From Tigriopus japonicus (Eukaryota; Arthropoda; Copepoda; Harpacticoida; Harpacticidae), in NCBI GenBank assembly GCA_010645155.1, contig JAAGOF010000185.1:229274-293273 (forward strand): 64,000 bases of DNA, in the 5' to 3' direction. Below, piece by piece: positions 23,101 through 38,100 of the stretch (positions within the stretch are counted from its first letter, which is position 1; the number at the start of each line of letters is the position of its first letter). A program made the translations under genes and the position numbers. The notes beneath the pieces are model-generated. The model was not told the origin of the DNA. It ran no database searches and was given only the letters and a program-made list of their open reading frames with translations.

Positions 23101-26100
23101 CCAATAATAAAAATGAGCAATCTATCACAGTGCTCAATTTCTAAAAAGGATACTGTTTTAGAGAGGGATAATTGATTGGATTCGCCTCTTTTTGCAATGC
23201 CTCTTGAGAGAAGAACCTGGCGTTTAAGGAACATTTTTAGCGATCATGGGATCAATCCTCAGGGAGCACGATTTCGGGAAAAAAAATGTTGCTGGAAAAA
23301 AACATCAAATGTCAGTGATTTTTTAAGTGCTTTAAGCAAAACTTTGGGATTTTAAGAACAAGTAAGGCTCCCACGCGAAGAACCTCTAGGATGATTTTGA
23401 GCGAGATAAATGTCAGGAAAAATACATCATTCTAATTTCAATGAACGAATCCTCCTGAAACGACCAAATATTTATGTTGTAAAATTTGGGACTGTAAACA
23501 CGGTATTGACGACATCGATAGTACGACATTTCTTGACATGTAACAATATTATGGTGCTGCATATTGCGTGTTATTGGAACTAGTTCCAACGTATTTTGTT
23601 GTGCTGTTTGTCTCTTGTGTTAGGTCAACAAAAACATTTGTCATTTTCTTTCCTCAGCTCACGTGCATTCATGGTTTTCATCTAATCTTAACGTGGTTCC
23701 ATGGCATTGTAAATGTTACCACAACTTCTGCCCCTTTGAAAAGGTTAATTCGGTACTAACAACTCATGTGAAACCATTGAGATAAATGAGACTCAACGAC
23801 TTAAAACTAATGAAAAATTAGCATTTTGCACTCGGCATTTATTTAAAAACGGATGCTTTCTAATTTAGCTTTAAAATTTGCATGGCAAATTTTTGCTGAA
23901 TTTGTGCAGAAATTGCAGAGGCTTTTCTTTTGCAAATTATAACCAATTCTAAGACTAAAAGGCTCAATCCCGCAACAATGCCAAAACCAATGGTATAAAA
24001 GAATTTCGTCACACTAGCAAATGTGACTTGGGTAACTTCATTCTGACTGGAGTGCTGGCACATGAACTCTTCGTTCAATTCGATGTTCTTCACCCATTTC
24101 TGCACCAACTTGTCGATGATCCCAGATTGTTCCATCTTTTGAAGTTGAAAGCTGAACACTTTCAAATAAGGAAAGTCAGGCCGAAAAGGAAAGTGAAGTC
24201 TGCCGTCGAAGAAAGGCATTTTACTCGTCTGCAATTTGCAGCCCACTTCAGGATTTCGACTTCGATACTCGTCCACCACATTCTGATAGCCCAAAGCCAC
24301 GGCTTCTGTTGAGTGATGTCCAATCAAGGCTTGAAGGCTGTATGGATTGGTATGGAACTCTGGAGATCGACCGATTTTGTTTTGCCATAAACGTCCTTCA
24401 ATTGTGTTTGGGCTGGCTTCGGAATAGAGGGTGAAATCGGCCCCGAAACCGGGAATGAACATTTCCACACCTTCGGCTTCCACTTGCTCAAGAGTCGCCA
24501 GATTGTTGACTTGTTTTCGGACACTCAGGGATGAAATAAGCCTGGCCGAAAACGTGATTGAGAACATTAGTCCCAAGAGAAACGTCGTCATCAATAAGAT
24601 GCGGAAAGAGATCATATTTAGGGGATGAGCTGATCCTTGTCCAAACAAGGATCCTAAGATTGACAATCCAACCTCTCCATGATCTTTGACTTTGGTTTGA
24701 TGCTGGATCAACATTGAGTTCATGCATCCATAAGCGGTTAACAAAATCAAAGACAAGGCATAAGTGCCCCAAACATCGATGTCGAACATTTTCAAAATGG
24801 CATCGCTCACTCCACTGTTTTGTGGAATCCAAGATATGATGACTCTTGTGATTGAAGTGCCCACATAGAGCAAGTTCATATGTTTGGCACGATCCTCACT
24901 CATGACAAAAACTGTGGCTCCAAAGTCGTATTCCCCTTGGGCCACCGATCCCAATAGTCCGTAAATGGACCCATTTTTAAAGACGTCTCCTTGTATCTGG
25001 AACTCGGAGCCTGAGAGCGTGTATGAAAAATTCATACTGGATTGAAGGACCCCCAAAAGGTCTACTGAGAAACCTCTGGCGTTTTCCACATCATAACCCT
25101 GAATATATTGAAATGGCCTCCATTCGGCCATAATTACGTTAAAATGAGCGCTCCCTAGGAAACTCCGACGTTCCAAGATGGCTTCATTTTGGTATAGAAG
25201 CGTTTTATTGTTCCAAACTTGGACCAAGTTTCTCTCGCGCATATTTTCCACTTGATATGTTTCCCAAAGCTCAAATCTAGTCTGTGATAGTAACTTGAAA
25301 AGATACACATGAGATTGGAAAGGAGGTCTGTTAGCATCCAGGAATTGCTCATGCTCTTCATTTTGAAGCACAATCCAAGTACACTCTCCAAAGGACAAAT
25401 TGCGAGGCAAAGCAGCCGTTATGATAGTTTCTTGATGCAAACAAGTATGATCCTGAGTTATCTTGGCATTGGGATGGATCTCAAAAATTCGGATGCACTC
25501 TTCTTGGCAATGAATTGCCAAGTCGTTCCACCGAATTTCGTCCATTGGAAATCGTTCCATGATTGTGCGGATGTGAATTAGCATCTCAATAACATCGCCC
25601 TCAGCGCTGACCACATTCCAAGTTAAGAAGTATGAAATTAGCCACAAGATCCACATGATGAACGATTGAGTGCCATACAAGCTCTGTGTTATTCACTGAG
25701 TCTGAAAAAAGGAGGAAATTTAGATTAAAATGACTTATTCATGCTTACCTTCCTCCCAGCAGGGTTAGAAAATTTGTACTTACATACAGAGTGCATAAGA
25801 CCTTACTCAATTAGATTTAGGTTTGGAATTACCATGTTTTGCAACTTAATTACACTATGTCCAACGATTTCCTTAGTTCGCAGTTTGATTTCTTCGAGCC
25901 TCTTAAGTGGCACTTGCAAATATTTGCAAGGCAAAGTATTTTAGCGGTATTTGTCTTTCTTAGTAGGTCAATTATTTTAGGATATCGTGTTTTCCGTGGT
26001 GAAGCACAATTTCGTAATGTCTCCTCACATGGTCTATTCTTAGTGTCATGTTTGAAATGGAAATAGGAACGATTTTCAAACCTGTCCATTTAGTTGTCAT

Positions 26101-29100
26101 ATGGTGTACGTTTGAGAGAAAGAGAAAATAGTGCAAGGAAGGTTACCATCGCTTGAGAAAGTATTTTTGATTAAACAAGTTGGCTGCTACTTCTAGTTCG
26201 GACAAAAAGCAAGCATGACTGAGTGTACGTTGGTCTTTAATTTGAAACAATGTTTTTAAATTCTTTTCTTTTTGTCCCGTCCCTCACACAATCCCCTGGA
26301 ATACGAAAGCGAGAGGGGTTAAAATTCATTTCTTTGAAATTTGTTTTGTTTTAGCTTCATTTTTGACATTGGTAAATTAAAAATCTTTCAAAAGTTAGTC
26401 CGCTTGCGCTCCTATTGTACCGGCAAAACCTTTTCCAACGCACATGAAAAAACTTTTTGTCTGATTTAAACAAAATTTGCATTGATTCAAGGTTTGGTTG
26501 CGAAGATCAGAAAGTAATAAATCCAAAGTGGTCAAAATCCAAGTTTTTTTTTTAGTTTTATTGTGCCTTTTCACTTTCACTTTTAGTCATAATTGGGTTT
26601 GTGGATAAATTTTCTATGAATTACTCTGCCATTGCCTTTACCATATTACATTGATATAAATTCTTTTAAATATTTAGATTTAGATGGAATCTGATAACTT
26701 TTCGATAACATTCTTGAAATCAGATTAGTTTTCATTTTTTTGTAAGTAATTTAATCTCGGATTGAGCTTGACAGTTTTCAATGAATTGCTATTCAATTAC
26801 ACCTCCAATATCAGATTAATTCATTGCGTAAGTGGACATGAAGGCACCTAAAATATCAATGATGGAAATGATCTTAGATCCTCAGGTTAGGTCCAAGTTT
26901 ATGCAAACCATGCGCCTAAAGTGCTCCTAAATTGGTCTTCATTGTTACTTGTAATATTATCATTATTATTATTATGTTATAGTAGTAAGCCTATCTTGTC
27001 TTTTTTACTTTGAATTGTACATCGAATTACAATTAACTAATTGCATGCATGGTTTGGGATCGTGATCAAAAAGATATTCCGCATCAAATAGATAGATCAG
27101 ATAGACATTCGTAAGATTTTGGTAAGTAATTGAAAATTTTCTCTTACATGGCCAAAATGGTATTTACTTAAGTAATTAAATTTAAAAAAAATACTTAAGT
27201 AATTTAATTAAGTAATTAAAAAAATTACTTAAGTAGTTTTGAGCCAAGTAACTTAGGTTACTTGGCTCAAAATTATATACAATTGGGTTTGCAATTACAA
27301 TTGCCTCCATCTGTATTTGAGGGAATCGAAAATATCAGTAGGAAAAAACCAAAATCACAAAACCATTTTTTGTGTGAGTTGATCAGGAAATTGTCCTAAG
27401 ACAAATTACTCAAAAGGAACAGGATTTTCCCGGAAGCATACTTTTACCAAAGCGCTCCGCAAATAATTCACCTTATTGAAAAAGTTTTGCCCAATTCAAT
27501 GAAAACAGAGCCTCTGAAAAACAATTGGAAATTATTTGCTTCAAACTATCGAGTAAGTGTGCTCAATTTCATGTTTCTGCTTGATCATCGAGAAAAATTC
27601 CTGTGTTTTCAGTTTTTAGATAGGTTCCGGTTAGATTCTGATTGGTATTATGAAAAAACATTTTTTTAATTAATTTTTTTAACTTTTCAACTGCATTGCT
27701 TCGTTGTTATCTGAATGACTCTTATTACTCACCATCTTTTCTTCCCCAAATTGACAAGGGAAATACAAATATTTGTTGGGATCTACGACACAAAAGGGAT
27801 CCCTTTTGTGTCAATCTATCCAAACGTTAGTTATATAAGATATGTCAATTAAACACAATACACTCCTTGAAACATCATTTCGAGTGTCCTTACCCCTGTT
27901 CCGTAAACGATATGCCCTTTAGAAGCTCAAGTCTTATTAAGACTTGGTTTGTTCTCTTGAGTATGAAGCAAAAGCTGAACGACTGTCGACAAATGGCGCA
28001 AAGAACTAACAGGGAAACCACGTGTTCTGAGAGCTACGCACTCTTCCTTCGAGCTAGTGTTCCTCAACAATGTTTGGAACATGAGAAGATAAGCGTGGAT
28101 CCGTCACTTTTGGCATGTCTACAAGATGTCAGGCTTCTTTGCTCTCAAAGTAGAAAAAAACTTTGTTGGGAAAGTAGTTCGAAATACCTTTCATGCAAAT
28201 GGCACCGCTCTTTCCTCTAGTCGTGTGACACTCATACAATATAATGATTTATTTCCCCGGTTTCCAGTTCGAAATGTAGCTAATCAACATCAAACGGAAT
28301 CATTTTAGCTTCGGCATTGAGAAAAATGTCAATATACCTGAAGTAATTTTGAGCCACGCAAATTTTGAGTGGTTGGATGTAGTCGAAAAATCCTCAGATC
28401 TCTTCGAATCTGAACCAAGATGCTTTCCAAATACAAAGGATCAAAAGGATTGATTGACTAGCTTGCCTCGAAAGTAGTTGCTTTCTAAGTCGCAGGAAAT
28501 CCGATGATTGCCTTATATATACCGGATAAAATGTTACAAACTGAGTGGCGAAGAACGATTCTGGGAGAATGAGAATGTTCCAAGGATTGTGTATGGTATC
28601 GGATATTCAAATTCAGGGTATTTTTTTTGTCATATTTGGGATCACTTTTGAATTCCCGGTATGTAACTCGAATTCTTCACAAGACTTCAAAGAAGCCCTT
28701 GAGGGGTAAAGAAAGCATCTTGAAATGTCACTGGAATCGAGACCACGTGTTTTATATTCAAGATGAGCTCCTTTTAGGAATCATAAGTCTGGGGGTTATT
28801 TTCCACAATTTCAGAAATATATCGTGTGATTGGTTAAAAATGCTACCTATCATCGGTAAAATAGTTGGTGAGCCTAATGGTTCCATTTTTAATGATGTAT
28901 TTCTCTCTTTTTAGTTGGTTGGTGGAGAATTCGATCTTGAACTCAATTTTGTGATTGTGGAACCCAAAAACATCCATTACACTTTGGAACTTTTAGACAC
29001 CTGTGATCAACGACTTCAGGTGAGTGAAATAACGAACACTTGTACGCAACAGAAATGTCGCTTTAAACAAAGATTTGTTGAATCAAAGTTTTCTAATGTC

Positions 29101-32100
29101 AATGACTCAGATGATCGAAATATTCATGATTTATCAAGAGAACTTGAGCTTGACTTTTGAAACTACAATCAAAGTTGAAAAAAAAAGTGATTGGATATAT
29201 CCGTAGCTATATAGAAAGTTATTCACAAATCAAAGGGCGCCATGAATTGAATGAAAATTCAGAGGCAAAATCATTGATATGTCATGAGTTTTTGTAATAT
29301 TGAATGTTAATGTATCCAATTTTGATTGATCTGTACCAAATCCCATGAACCATCCACGAATATTATGGGTCAGAGAGTTTTTGCCTTTTTTCAAGTACTA
29401 ATTTAAACTTTGTGTTACTGATAAAAAATAGTTTCATGTACTGTAGTAGTGCCAAACAAAAATCAAACGCACTTCTTCAAGGATAATCTGCTCAGAGCAA
29501 TAAGTTTCCTGATGTTAGATTGTAGGATCTAGAATCATAATTAGGTCGGTTGTTGAGGTAGTTTGGAAGTATAGTAGAAGCATACCTAGAAACACAAAAG
29601 AAGCACATGAGACGGAGTAGAAATTATCATGCTCTCGATCAAGTTTCGCTACATAAGCTGCGTCAAGAAGCACTGGAGTCATGGAGTGGGAGGCTAGCAA
29701 TGAGAATAATGATTTCCAGTAAGAACAATTCAATTATGTTCTTCTGCAAATGAGACCTTACATATGTTGACAAGAGTACGTATTTCAATTTTCAGCTCAA
29801 TCGAACGTCGGAGTCAAAAGTTCTGCTCTCTCAAAGCTCAGTGCAAATCCTACCGAGAATGAATGAACTAGCCCTTTTGTGGTAATCGTTTTACCTCAAA
29901 AGGGCGATTTCATTCATTCTGTGCTCTCTTCAGTACATAAGTTTGAGAAGGTATAACTTTTCACTCCGGCATTCAATTGGACTGAAATTTGAAATACGTG
30001 TTCTTCTCAATGCAAGCCAGGTCTCACTTGCAGAAGAACGCAAATGGTTCGTTTTTGCTGGAAATCATAATTCTCATAGCTAGCCTCCCACTCCATGATT
30101 TCCGTGCTTCTTGGCTGTGTTTTTCAATCGCAGCTAATGTGACAATGCACCTTATTTTTTTCAAAATCAGATTCAAGGTAAATTTCGTTTGTTAAAGGCG
30201 TCAAAATGCTCAATTACTTCATACTTTGACCTTTGTTATATATTTTCGGATGTTAGTTAAAAGACGCTAAAACCCATTTGAAAACCTTAGGACTCTTAGA
30301 AACTTTGCCTTAACGTAAAGTGAAAGAGTGTGTTTTTTTCGTTTCAGAGGTTTTGACGCTTATACAACTGGGTGAAATCCCGTGTCAGATAGGACAAAAG
30401 AAGAAAATTTTAACTTTCTCCATTTTACTAAAATCATGTTTCCAATTCATCAGAACCAGACTCCTCACTACTAAGTAAATAGGCCACCTTTACTTTTTTG
30501 AACATGGATAAAGTTACAAAAAGGTCCAATGGAGCCCATACTATGCCAACAACTGAATTAGTTCCCCCCAAATTGGACCAACTCCACTTTTTCCAAGCAA
30601 AAAAATCGTTCGGCTCGAGCAGCTTTCGTTTCTTTGATCTCATTAACGTTGTTGAGTTTGGGTTTTTCTAGGCTGAACTGTGGTCGGTCTTCACGGCTAC
30701 GCTCCGGAAATCCGTCCGAAATCTGCAAGCTTGCACTGAAGCCGGACTAATGGAACATTTGCTTCATCGCTTGTCCAAGGCTCCTCCATTGGTGGTTGAT
30801 TTGCTAGTGGATCTCATGGGGATTCTGGCGAGCTACAGCATCACCGTCAAGGAGCTCAAAATGCTCTTCAGCAAAATGAAAGCCGTGGAAGGGAAATGGG
30901 TAAGCAGGATTGAAAGTGTGTCTTTGGTGTACAATTTTGTAGAGGAAATCGATCTTTTTGATGGATCTGAGCCATTTTTCGGAGTTCTGAGAGAAATATG
31001 TCTCCTACTTTCCAGCCGAGCCATTCCAAGAAGCTCATGAATGTACTGAAGCAGATGCCCAATCGAAGTGGACCTGATGTCTTTTTCAGCTTTCCCGGAG
31101 TTCGCGGATCGGTACGAGGCTCATTAATATACTCTAGATTCTTCCTCTTTCAAGTAATCATTTCATTCCAGGCCATCATTTTGCCTCCAATGTCGAAATG
31201 GCCTTATGAGAATGGATTCACATTCACCACGTGGTTTCGTCTGGATCCATTAAACGCCGTCAACATCGAGCGTGAAAAGCCTTACCTATATTGGTGAGTA
31301 TTCCGGGATTTGATCAGAGAGCCATTTTTCTTGTCTATGCAGACAAGCGTCACGAGGGAATGAAGATCTTCGTCGTGGTCTTCTTCTTTTTTGAGCACTT
31401 TGAATCACTGGTGGGAATTTGGGGCTTTTTGTCTGTGTTCTTTCGCTCTCGCACTCACTCTAGCGATCGATTCTGTCCGTGAGCTACCATTAAGGGTTTT
31501 CTTCAATGGAAGGACGGAAATTTATGAAGAGAAGGGCTAAACTACTTTCCGGAGGGAGATAAAATGGGCTTTAGAATCTCGCCGTCTTTCAACCTGAACT
31601 TCATCGGAAGAAGCTTTTTCGAGAAATGAAAATTTTTGCCCTCAACTCCATTATGCTTGCTGTCCTTTGAAACTATCTGGAAATAACGTCATCTCGTCAA
31701 ACTGTTTTCCTTTCAGCTTTAAAACGGCCAAAGGAGTTGGTTATTCGGCACACTTTGTGGGCAATTGCCTCGTCCTGACCTCGATGAAAGTCAAGGGTAA
31801 AGGCTATCAGCATTGTGTCAAATACGAGTTCCAACCTCGGAAATGGTTCATGTTAGCCATTGTCTACATCTACAACCGATGGACCAAATCCGAGATCAAG
31901 TGCTTTGTCAATGGACAACTTGCTTCGTCAACAGAAATGGCTTGGCTGGTCAACACTAACGACGTGAGTAACATTTCCAAACAACTTATAATCCCGACCA
32001 CGTTCAACTTCTGTAGAAACTATCCCTTCTATCTCTGCGAACTTGACATTTGACATTTCGCGGAACTGTTCGATAAAGCAGGTTGTCGTTTATGGCAATG

Positions 32101-35100
32101 AATTCGTCAGGTTGTTCCAAATAAGGCTCGAATGCTGACTTTTGATGCAAGAAAGATCCAAGACGCTTCCATAATTGACCAATCGAATCGGAGTTATTGA
32201 TGAAACCAAATGGCCCTGAGTCAAAAAGTTGCTTCCGAAACTGATTTTATAACCGAACTTTCGGTCCATTACAAGCTCTAAAAAATATTTTTGACATGAG
32301 AGATGTTTTTGGAGATCAGCAGGAGAGCTGAGGTACTCTGTCCATCAGAAGATCGTAGAAGCTGTAATTTGAGCAAAAAATTAGGGCGTTCGTTGCTAGA
32401 TTGGATTTGAAAATTTTAACCGAAGCTTTCAAAAATCGCCACTACATGAATGCAAAGTAGTGGCAAAGTCTCTTGATTTTAGAGCTATCCTCATCTCAAA
32501 CTTGTTGCCAACCTTGTGGCTTAGATCTTGAAATTGATTTGTCTTCAAAGTTGGAATCTTTTAGAGTTCATTTCCAATGTTATTGAGTTCGAAAATCGTA
32601 AAATCCTGCCGAGTGATCGTAAATTGAAACCAAGGATTTCGCAGAAGTACCCAAAGTTGTTTTTCCCTCAAGATGGCGCTGATTTTCACTTTTCTCTTAA
32701 TTTGAAGCTCAACTTAGAGCACTTTAATAAACGATTACAGCCATAAAGTGCGCTCTTTTTGCCCAAGTATATATTTTCTTAAGAATTGGTTTTTAAAACT
32801 GTGTCGTGACATGGTCATACTGTCGTGGATGGGAAAGCCATGAAAATCAAGAAGTTGGATGCTTGATATTCATTTAAATGACCAAAGAGATACATACAAC
32901 TGCGTGCAAGTACATTGCTCTCTGAATCTGTCCAAAGTTATCTTGCTTTTCTCATTAGCGCACGGAAACTTCTCAAAAGCAATATAAAACGAGTAAACTC
33001 ACCATGCATGTCTTCTTGCGAACAAAGGGAAGTGAGTTTTCCTCCGAAACTTATTTCCATCTCTCTTGGCAATGTTGACTTTGTGCGCAAGAATGGTACA
33101 GACAGCATGGTACGACCACCACGTGCAACTTGTCAATTCAAGTAACGAGATTGAGCTTCAAGAAGTGCATCATATCCACCTTACTCCGCACTACTGACGA
33201 TCCAGAGATGCTCTGCATAGCTTAAGATCTTGAAAGCTCAATAACTACGTTTCAAGGGGGGTTTCTAAGAAAGAGTAATCTGAGTAAACGTCCTTCGAAA
33301 TTGGATGAGAAATGCTCAACGTGCCAGCCTTGTTGATTTTCCAATGTTTTTGTGGGTACACTTTTTTAGACAAGGGTCACAAACCTCCAAATGTGGCTGT
33401 TCATTCGAAGGGCTTCGCTCAAAAGTTGCCAAAAACAAACGACACTGGGGGATTGTTCCCTCTGGAAGATTCCTCTCGAGTCTTCCTACTTTAAAAGCCA
33501 TCAAGTAGCCATCTCACCAGTGTACGGTATGCCTTGCCAATTCTAAGGAAAGAGACTCTACTGAAGAACGCAGAGCCAAGGACTTTGCTCAGAACTGTAT
33601 CAGTGTACTTATAGTATGTTCACTTCTGGATTTGTCCCGAAAGTCGTGAAAGAGAGGGAGCATTCCATCTCAAACGATGCTTAAAGCATCTAGCAGCCAA
33701 AAGGGATCCAGAACGAGGAAGGAGAAGCAAAATTGGGGCAGATAATTAATTCACCCTATCAATGCTAAACTTCTCACAAAGGTGCCATAAGTGAAATTTG
33801 ATCGGCGCATGAACTCAATCAATGAGCAGAATTTACGATGGAACACGATAGAGATTATTCTTATATTTTACCGCCTTCAAGAAATTTATTTTAGATTTTA
33901 AGAAGTAAATCATTCTTTCCCATGTTTTTTTTCACATTTAGCGATTTTTGGTCGTGGTCAAACTTACCATAAACAAAAATATAAAAGACATTTCTAGCTC
34001 AAATTAAGTCGATTGATCTCATAGTTTTCGTCACTCCGATTGTTAGATCAAAGGGCAAATTGGTAACGCAGAGAAGCCGATAAGTCACGAGAATACTTAC
34101 CTGCTTTTGGACGACTACTCATACCATAATAAAAGTGCCTAATTCATACTCCTTTCCCTGGTTTTTATTTTTAGCCCTTTGACAAATGCTACATCGGAGC
34201 CACTCCAGATGTGGACGAAGAACGCGTCTTTCGCGGTCAAATGTCGGCTATCTACCTTTTTGCCGAGGCTCTGAGCCCTCATCAAGTTTGTGCCATGCAT
34301 CGCCTAGGACCCGGTTACAAGGTGAGTGAGTGAGTGTACGATGATCCTGTGACTAGGACATGTCTTCGTGTGTCTGATCATAGACCAAGGATATGTCGTA
34401 TTACTTGGTCCGACGCATGCGTGCCTTCATCACCAAAGTACTAAAAGTGAGATTTTAGGAGGCCACCAATTGATTGGAACACGTCCAAGTGTCTTGTTAA
34501 TGTAATGGCTAGCTTTTAATGGAACGGGATGCGAGCCAAGTCTTTCCAAATTTGTGTTCCATTAAAGGAAATAGTAAATTTTTGCTTGTTCCATTCCTGG
34601 AAACAAGCTTGTAGCTAAGTATGTTTCAACGAAGAGAAGGAAGAACGATGGCACGTGCTCAAGGTACCAAGGAACCACTTGTGTATTGCACTGTCGACGA
34701 AAAACGTTGGTCTACATTTTTCTGTTCCACCTCGTTGGGAAAATTGTGGGTGGTCCAGAGGGGTCAAGTGGTTCAATGTGTCTAAACTGCCAATTTCCCA
34801 ATGTGTTGTTGCCTAAAAATGCACTCGTTGGTCGGGATAAGGCGGACCCCCTTTTTGTTGACTTTGAACGAAGCACATGGCAAGGTTTGGGTTTGAAACT
34901 GGGTTCCAACGTTGTCCAGCATCATTTCGGAACTTTTATATTTACCCCTTGAAATGTTCCTCGAGGCCAAAGAATAACAGGATTGGTCGGCCTTTTAACG
35001 GGCTCCAATGCAGGTTTATTGTATGAAGTATTGTACGTGGACTACCCTAACAGGAAGTTGAGGGGTCTTCTTTATTGCATTGCCTCTGGTTGGGGTTGGA

Positions 35101-38100
35101 GCGCCCACGATGCCTTTTGCCAGAAGCAATTTATGGAGCACATCCAACATATTCCCGGGGAATGAATGAGCCTCTTCTTCGCTTTTTCGATGAAGCTTGT
35201 TAGGAATTCTCTTGGAAAAAGGAATGCTGGAATCGAGCACCACGTGCAAGTTCTTCATACCGCATTGACGAAAGGGCTCGGGACGACGGGAACAACATCA
35301 TCATCCAACAACATTATTTGTCTTGGCATATTTCATTTTTGACGGCATTCGGGTGTGGTGTCTGTGGCCTTAAAGAACCCTTTGTGCATATGACAGCTAT
35401 GATTTACAGATGCTGCAAGTGCCAGCGAAATGGTCTTAAGGGCGGGCTTGATAGACTCTGCCAACCGGAATTAGTAGTTCCATCCAGATACAGTACCACA
35501 CTGGTAAAGTACGTTTTGGCCAGTGCAGTTCAAAAAAGGCCACTACTGTAGATTCAAAGGCTATGCCTCAGTTGATGCTGAATGAGCAAAAACAATGTAG
35601 GATGTACGTACATGGACTATTCTCGTTCAATGCCCGATAGTAGTGAGACCTTGACACAAAATCCTAATGATTACCCCCGAGTCCGAAATGGAGGCATTCC
35701 ATCGCTTCTGCCCTTATATCCGAGCATAATCTCCTTAAGAGCTAGTGCTCATTGGCTGAAAGTGATGACTACGATTTCCTATTTGCTCCACTCTTGTGTG
35801 GATCTCAATACTCTTTGGATTGCATAACAAAAACAAACCAAAAAGTTCGTTCATGTTAAATACTTTTTGATGTCTATTTACAGAACCAATTTCGATTCGA
35901 GACCGAGGGAGGTCAGCTGAGTGAAAATCACCGGAAAGTCCTCTATGAAGGGCGACTGTCTACGTCAATTGTGTTCCTGTACAACCCTGTGGCTACAGAT
36001 GGTCAACTTTGCCTTCAATGCACGCCCAAAGGCAACACCAATCACTTTGTCCATTCCCCGCATGCACTCATGATGGAGGTAAGTTTGGGATTACTAATTA
36101 GTAATTACAAATTTTAAAGTAAAGGTGATTTGATTAGGTTGAGTTGGTGCAATTTATAACCTTCCGATGAATTGTCTTAGCATTCATTGGTTGAGGTACT
36201 TTGAATAAACTAGCTCTCGAAACCTAGTCAAAAAATGAAATTAGCTTTCTTTAAAAGTTTGACGAATGCTAAATATTCGCTTTACAGGATGTTAAGGCTG
36301 TGGTCACGCATTCGGTTCATTCCACTCTGAATTCTATTGGCGGAGTCCAAGTTTTGTTCCCATTGTTTGCTCAGTTGGACCTTCCCTCGGAGACATTGGA
36401 TCACAAATATGGAAGCGTCCAAATCAATGGGTCTGGGAAAGATCAAAGTCTCTGGTAAGAAACTACTTTTCATCTCATTCATTGTTCTAGATGCAAGATG
36501 CCTTCGAAAGTGTTTCCCATGTTTGTAGAGGGCAAATATTCCATTATATTTCATCCTCACCACTCTCCCCTAGATACGACTTGTTCATACGAAATATCTG
36601 CAACGGTTCCATTCGGTTCCATCTTTGTTCCCCTTTTCTCTCTCATTGTGCCGAGTGTGGAACGAACTGTGTCAAGTTTTTTGTACCATTGTGTAGGACT
36701 AGTGTTCACTTGTTCCGTTGTGCCCTGAAATACTTGGCCATGGTAGAAACTTCGAGGTGAGGGTCGTAGAAGTGCCGGGTAAACTTGACACATCTGTCAT
36801 GGCACATTTATGGAGGATGTCCAACTTCATACCCTTCTGGCACGATGTTCTCTTGGCCGTCTTTCCACTTTCATATTTTGATGTGACCCATTCGAGGATG
36901 GAGGAACATGGCAAGAGGAAACTCTGACCCAATTCATATTCTTAAAGCTGACTGAATCCCAAGTTTGAAACGTTCCGCTAGAATTCGAAACCTGTGGAAC
37001 CTGGTGTAAGAAAGATAGAAAGTTTGAGGGTCATTGGCATTCGCCTCGCATTTCAGAACACGGAGGAATTTGACAAAAGAATTTCATCCCAACACCACTA
37101 CGTACAATCTTGTCGCACTAACATTTTCCGTTTTACTTCGGATAGATGCTCGTTCGGAAAAGCTTTGTAAACTTTCTCCGTTTGACAAAAAGTGGATCGA
37201 TTTCTGTTTGGTATATCTTCCTTTGTTTCATCTTTGAGCAAAAAGAAGGTTTCGGGTGCACTTTTATGACTACTCCCCAGTCTCCCATCAACTACAGCTT
37301 CTAGTTCTGGCGAAAATAGGCACTGTGAAGCCATTTTAGACAGAATGTGTTCCGCTCAATGAGAACATGAGCTCGTTGAACAATCTCTGAATTGTAAATT
37401 GAGAATTCAGATATATTAGCAGCCAGTGCTTCTGGTCTTGAATGTCTCTTGATTTATCGTGAGACTTTGCGACTTTAGGGAAGCATAAATTAGTTTGGAA
37501 GCTGGAAATGCGCCACTTTCTAATACTGCTCTACTAGAGGAAAAAATTGCTGCTCCATTATGGCTCTAGTGAACCATCTAGGATGGGAACTGGAATACAA
37601 TTCATCTTATCAAGAATGATCGACATGCTTGTGAGAGCCCAAGATCTGACAGATGAGCGGTCCCTCGTTGACCAAAGGTCCAACGGATCCAACTCATGAA
37701 ACGATGGTCAACCCTTTCAGTTCAATTGGGTTGTCAAGTATGAGATGGGCTCTCTCTTTAGATACGATCCAATTCACGCGAATGAGCCCCGACAGTTTAA
37801 AGTCTGCCTCTTCACTTTCCGGAATGGAATGAGAAACGAGCTGTATTCGTACGTACGTACGTAATAATATGGAAATGTGTGCATCTTTTGTCCGTACTCT
37901 ACTCTATCGTCTCTGGTTTTAAGACTCGCACTTCAACTTGGGTTTTGGAGGGAAATTGCATGCAGAACTCGACCTCAAATCTCGATGCTTAACGATCAAA
38001 GATGGCCCTAAACCATGGATGGCTCGTTGTTCCTGACTTCCATTCTGTCTTGTGGGGACAGACTTGGAACGTTGGTACGCGTTTTTAGCTTCTTGGCAAT

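Noticed and set aside
31291..31482. Frame running past neurobeachin exon 5
   Set aside because: Continues into the intron; the GTGAGT donor after the split Cys codon and the match of exon 6 define the true end.
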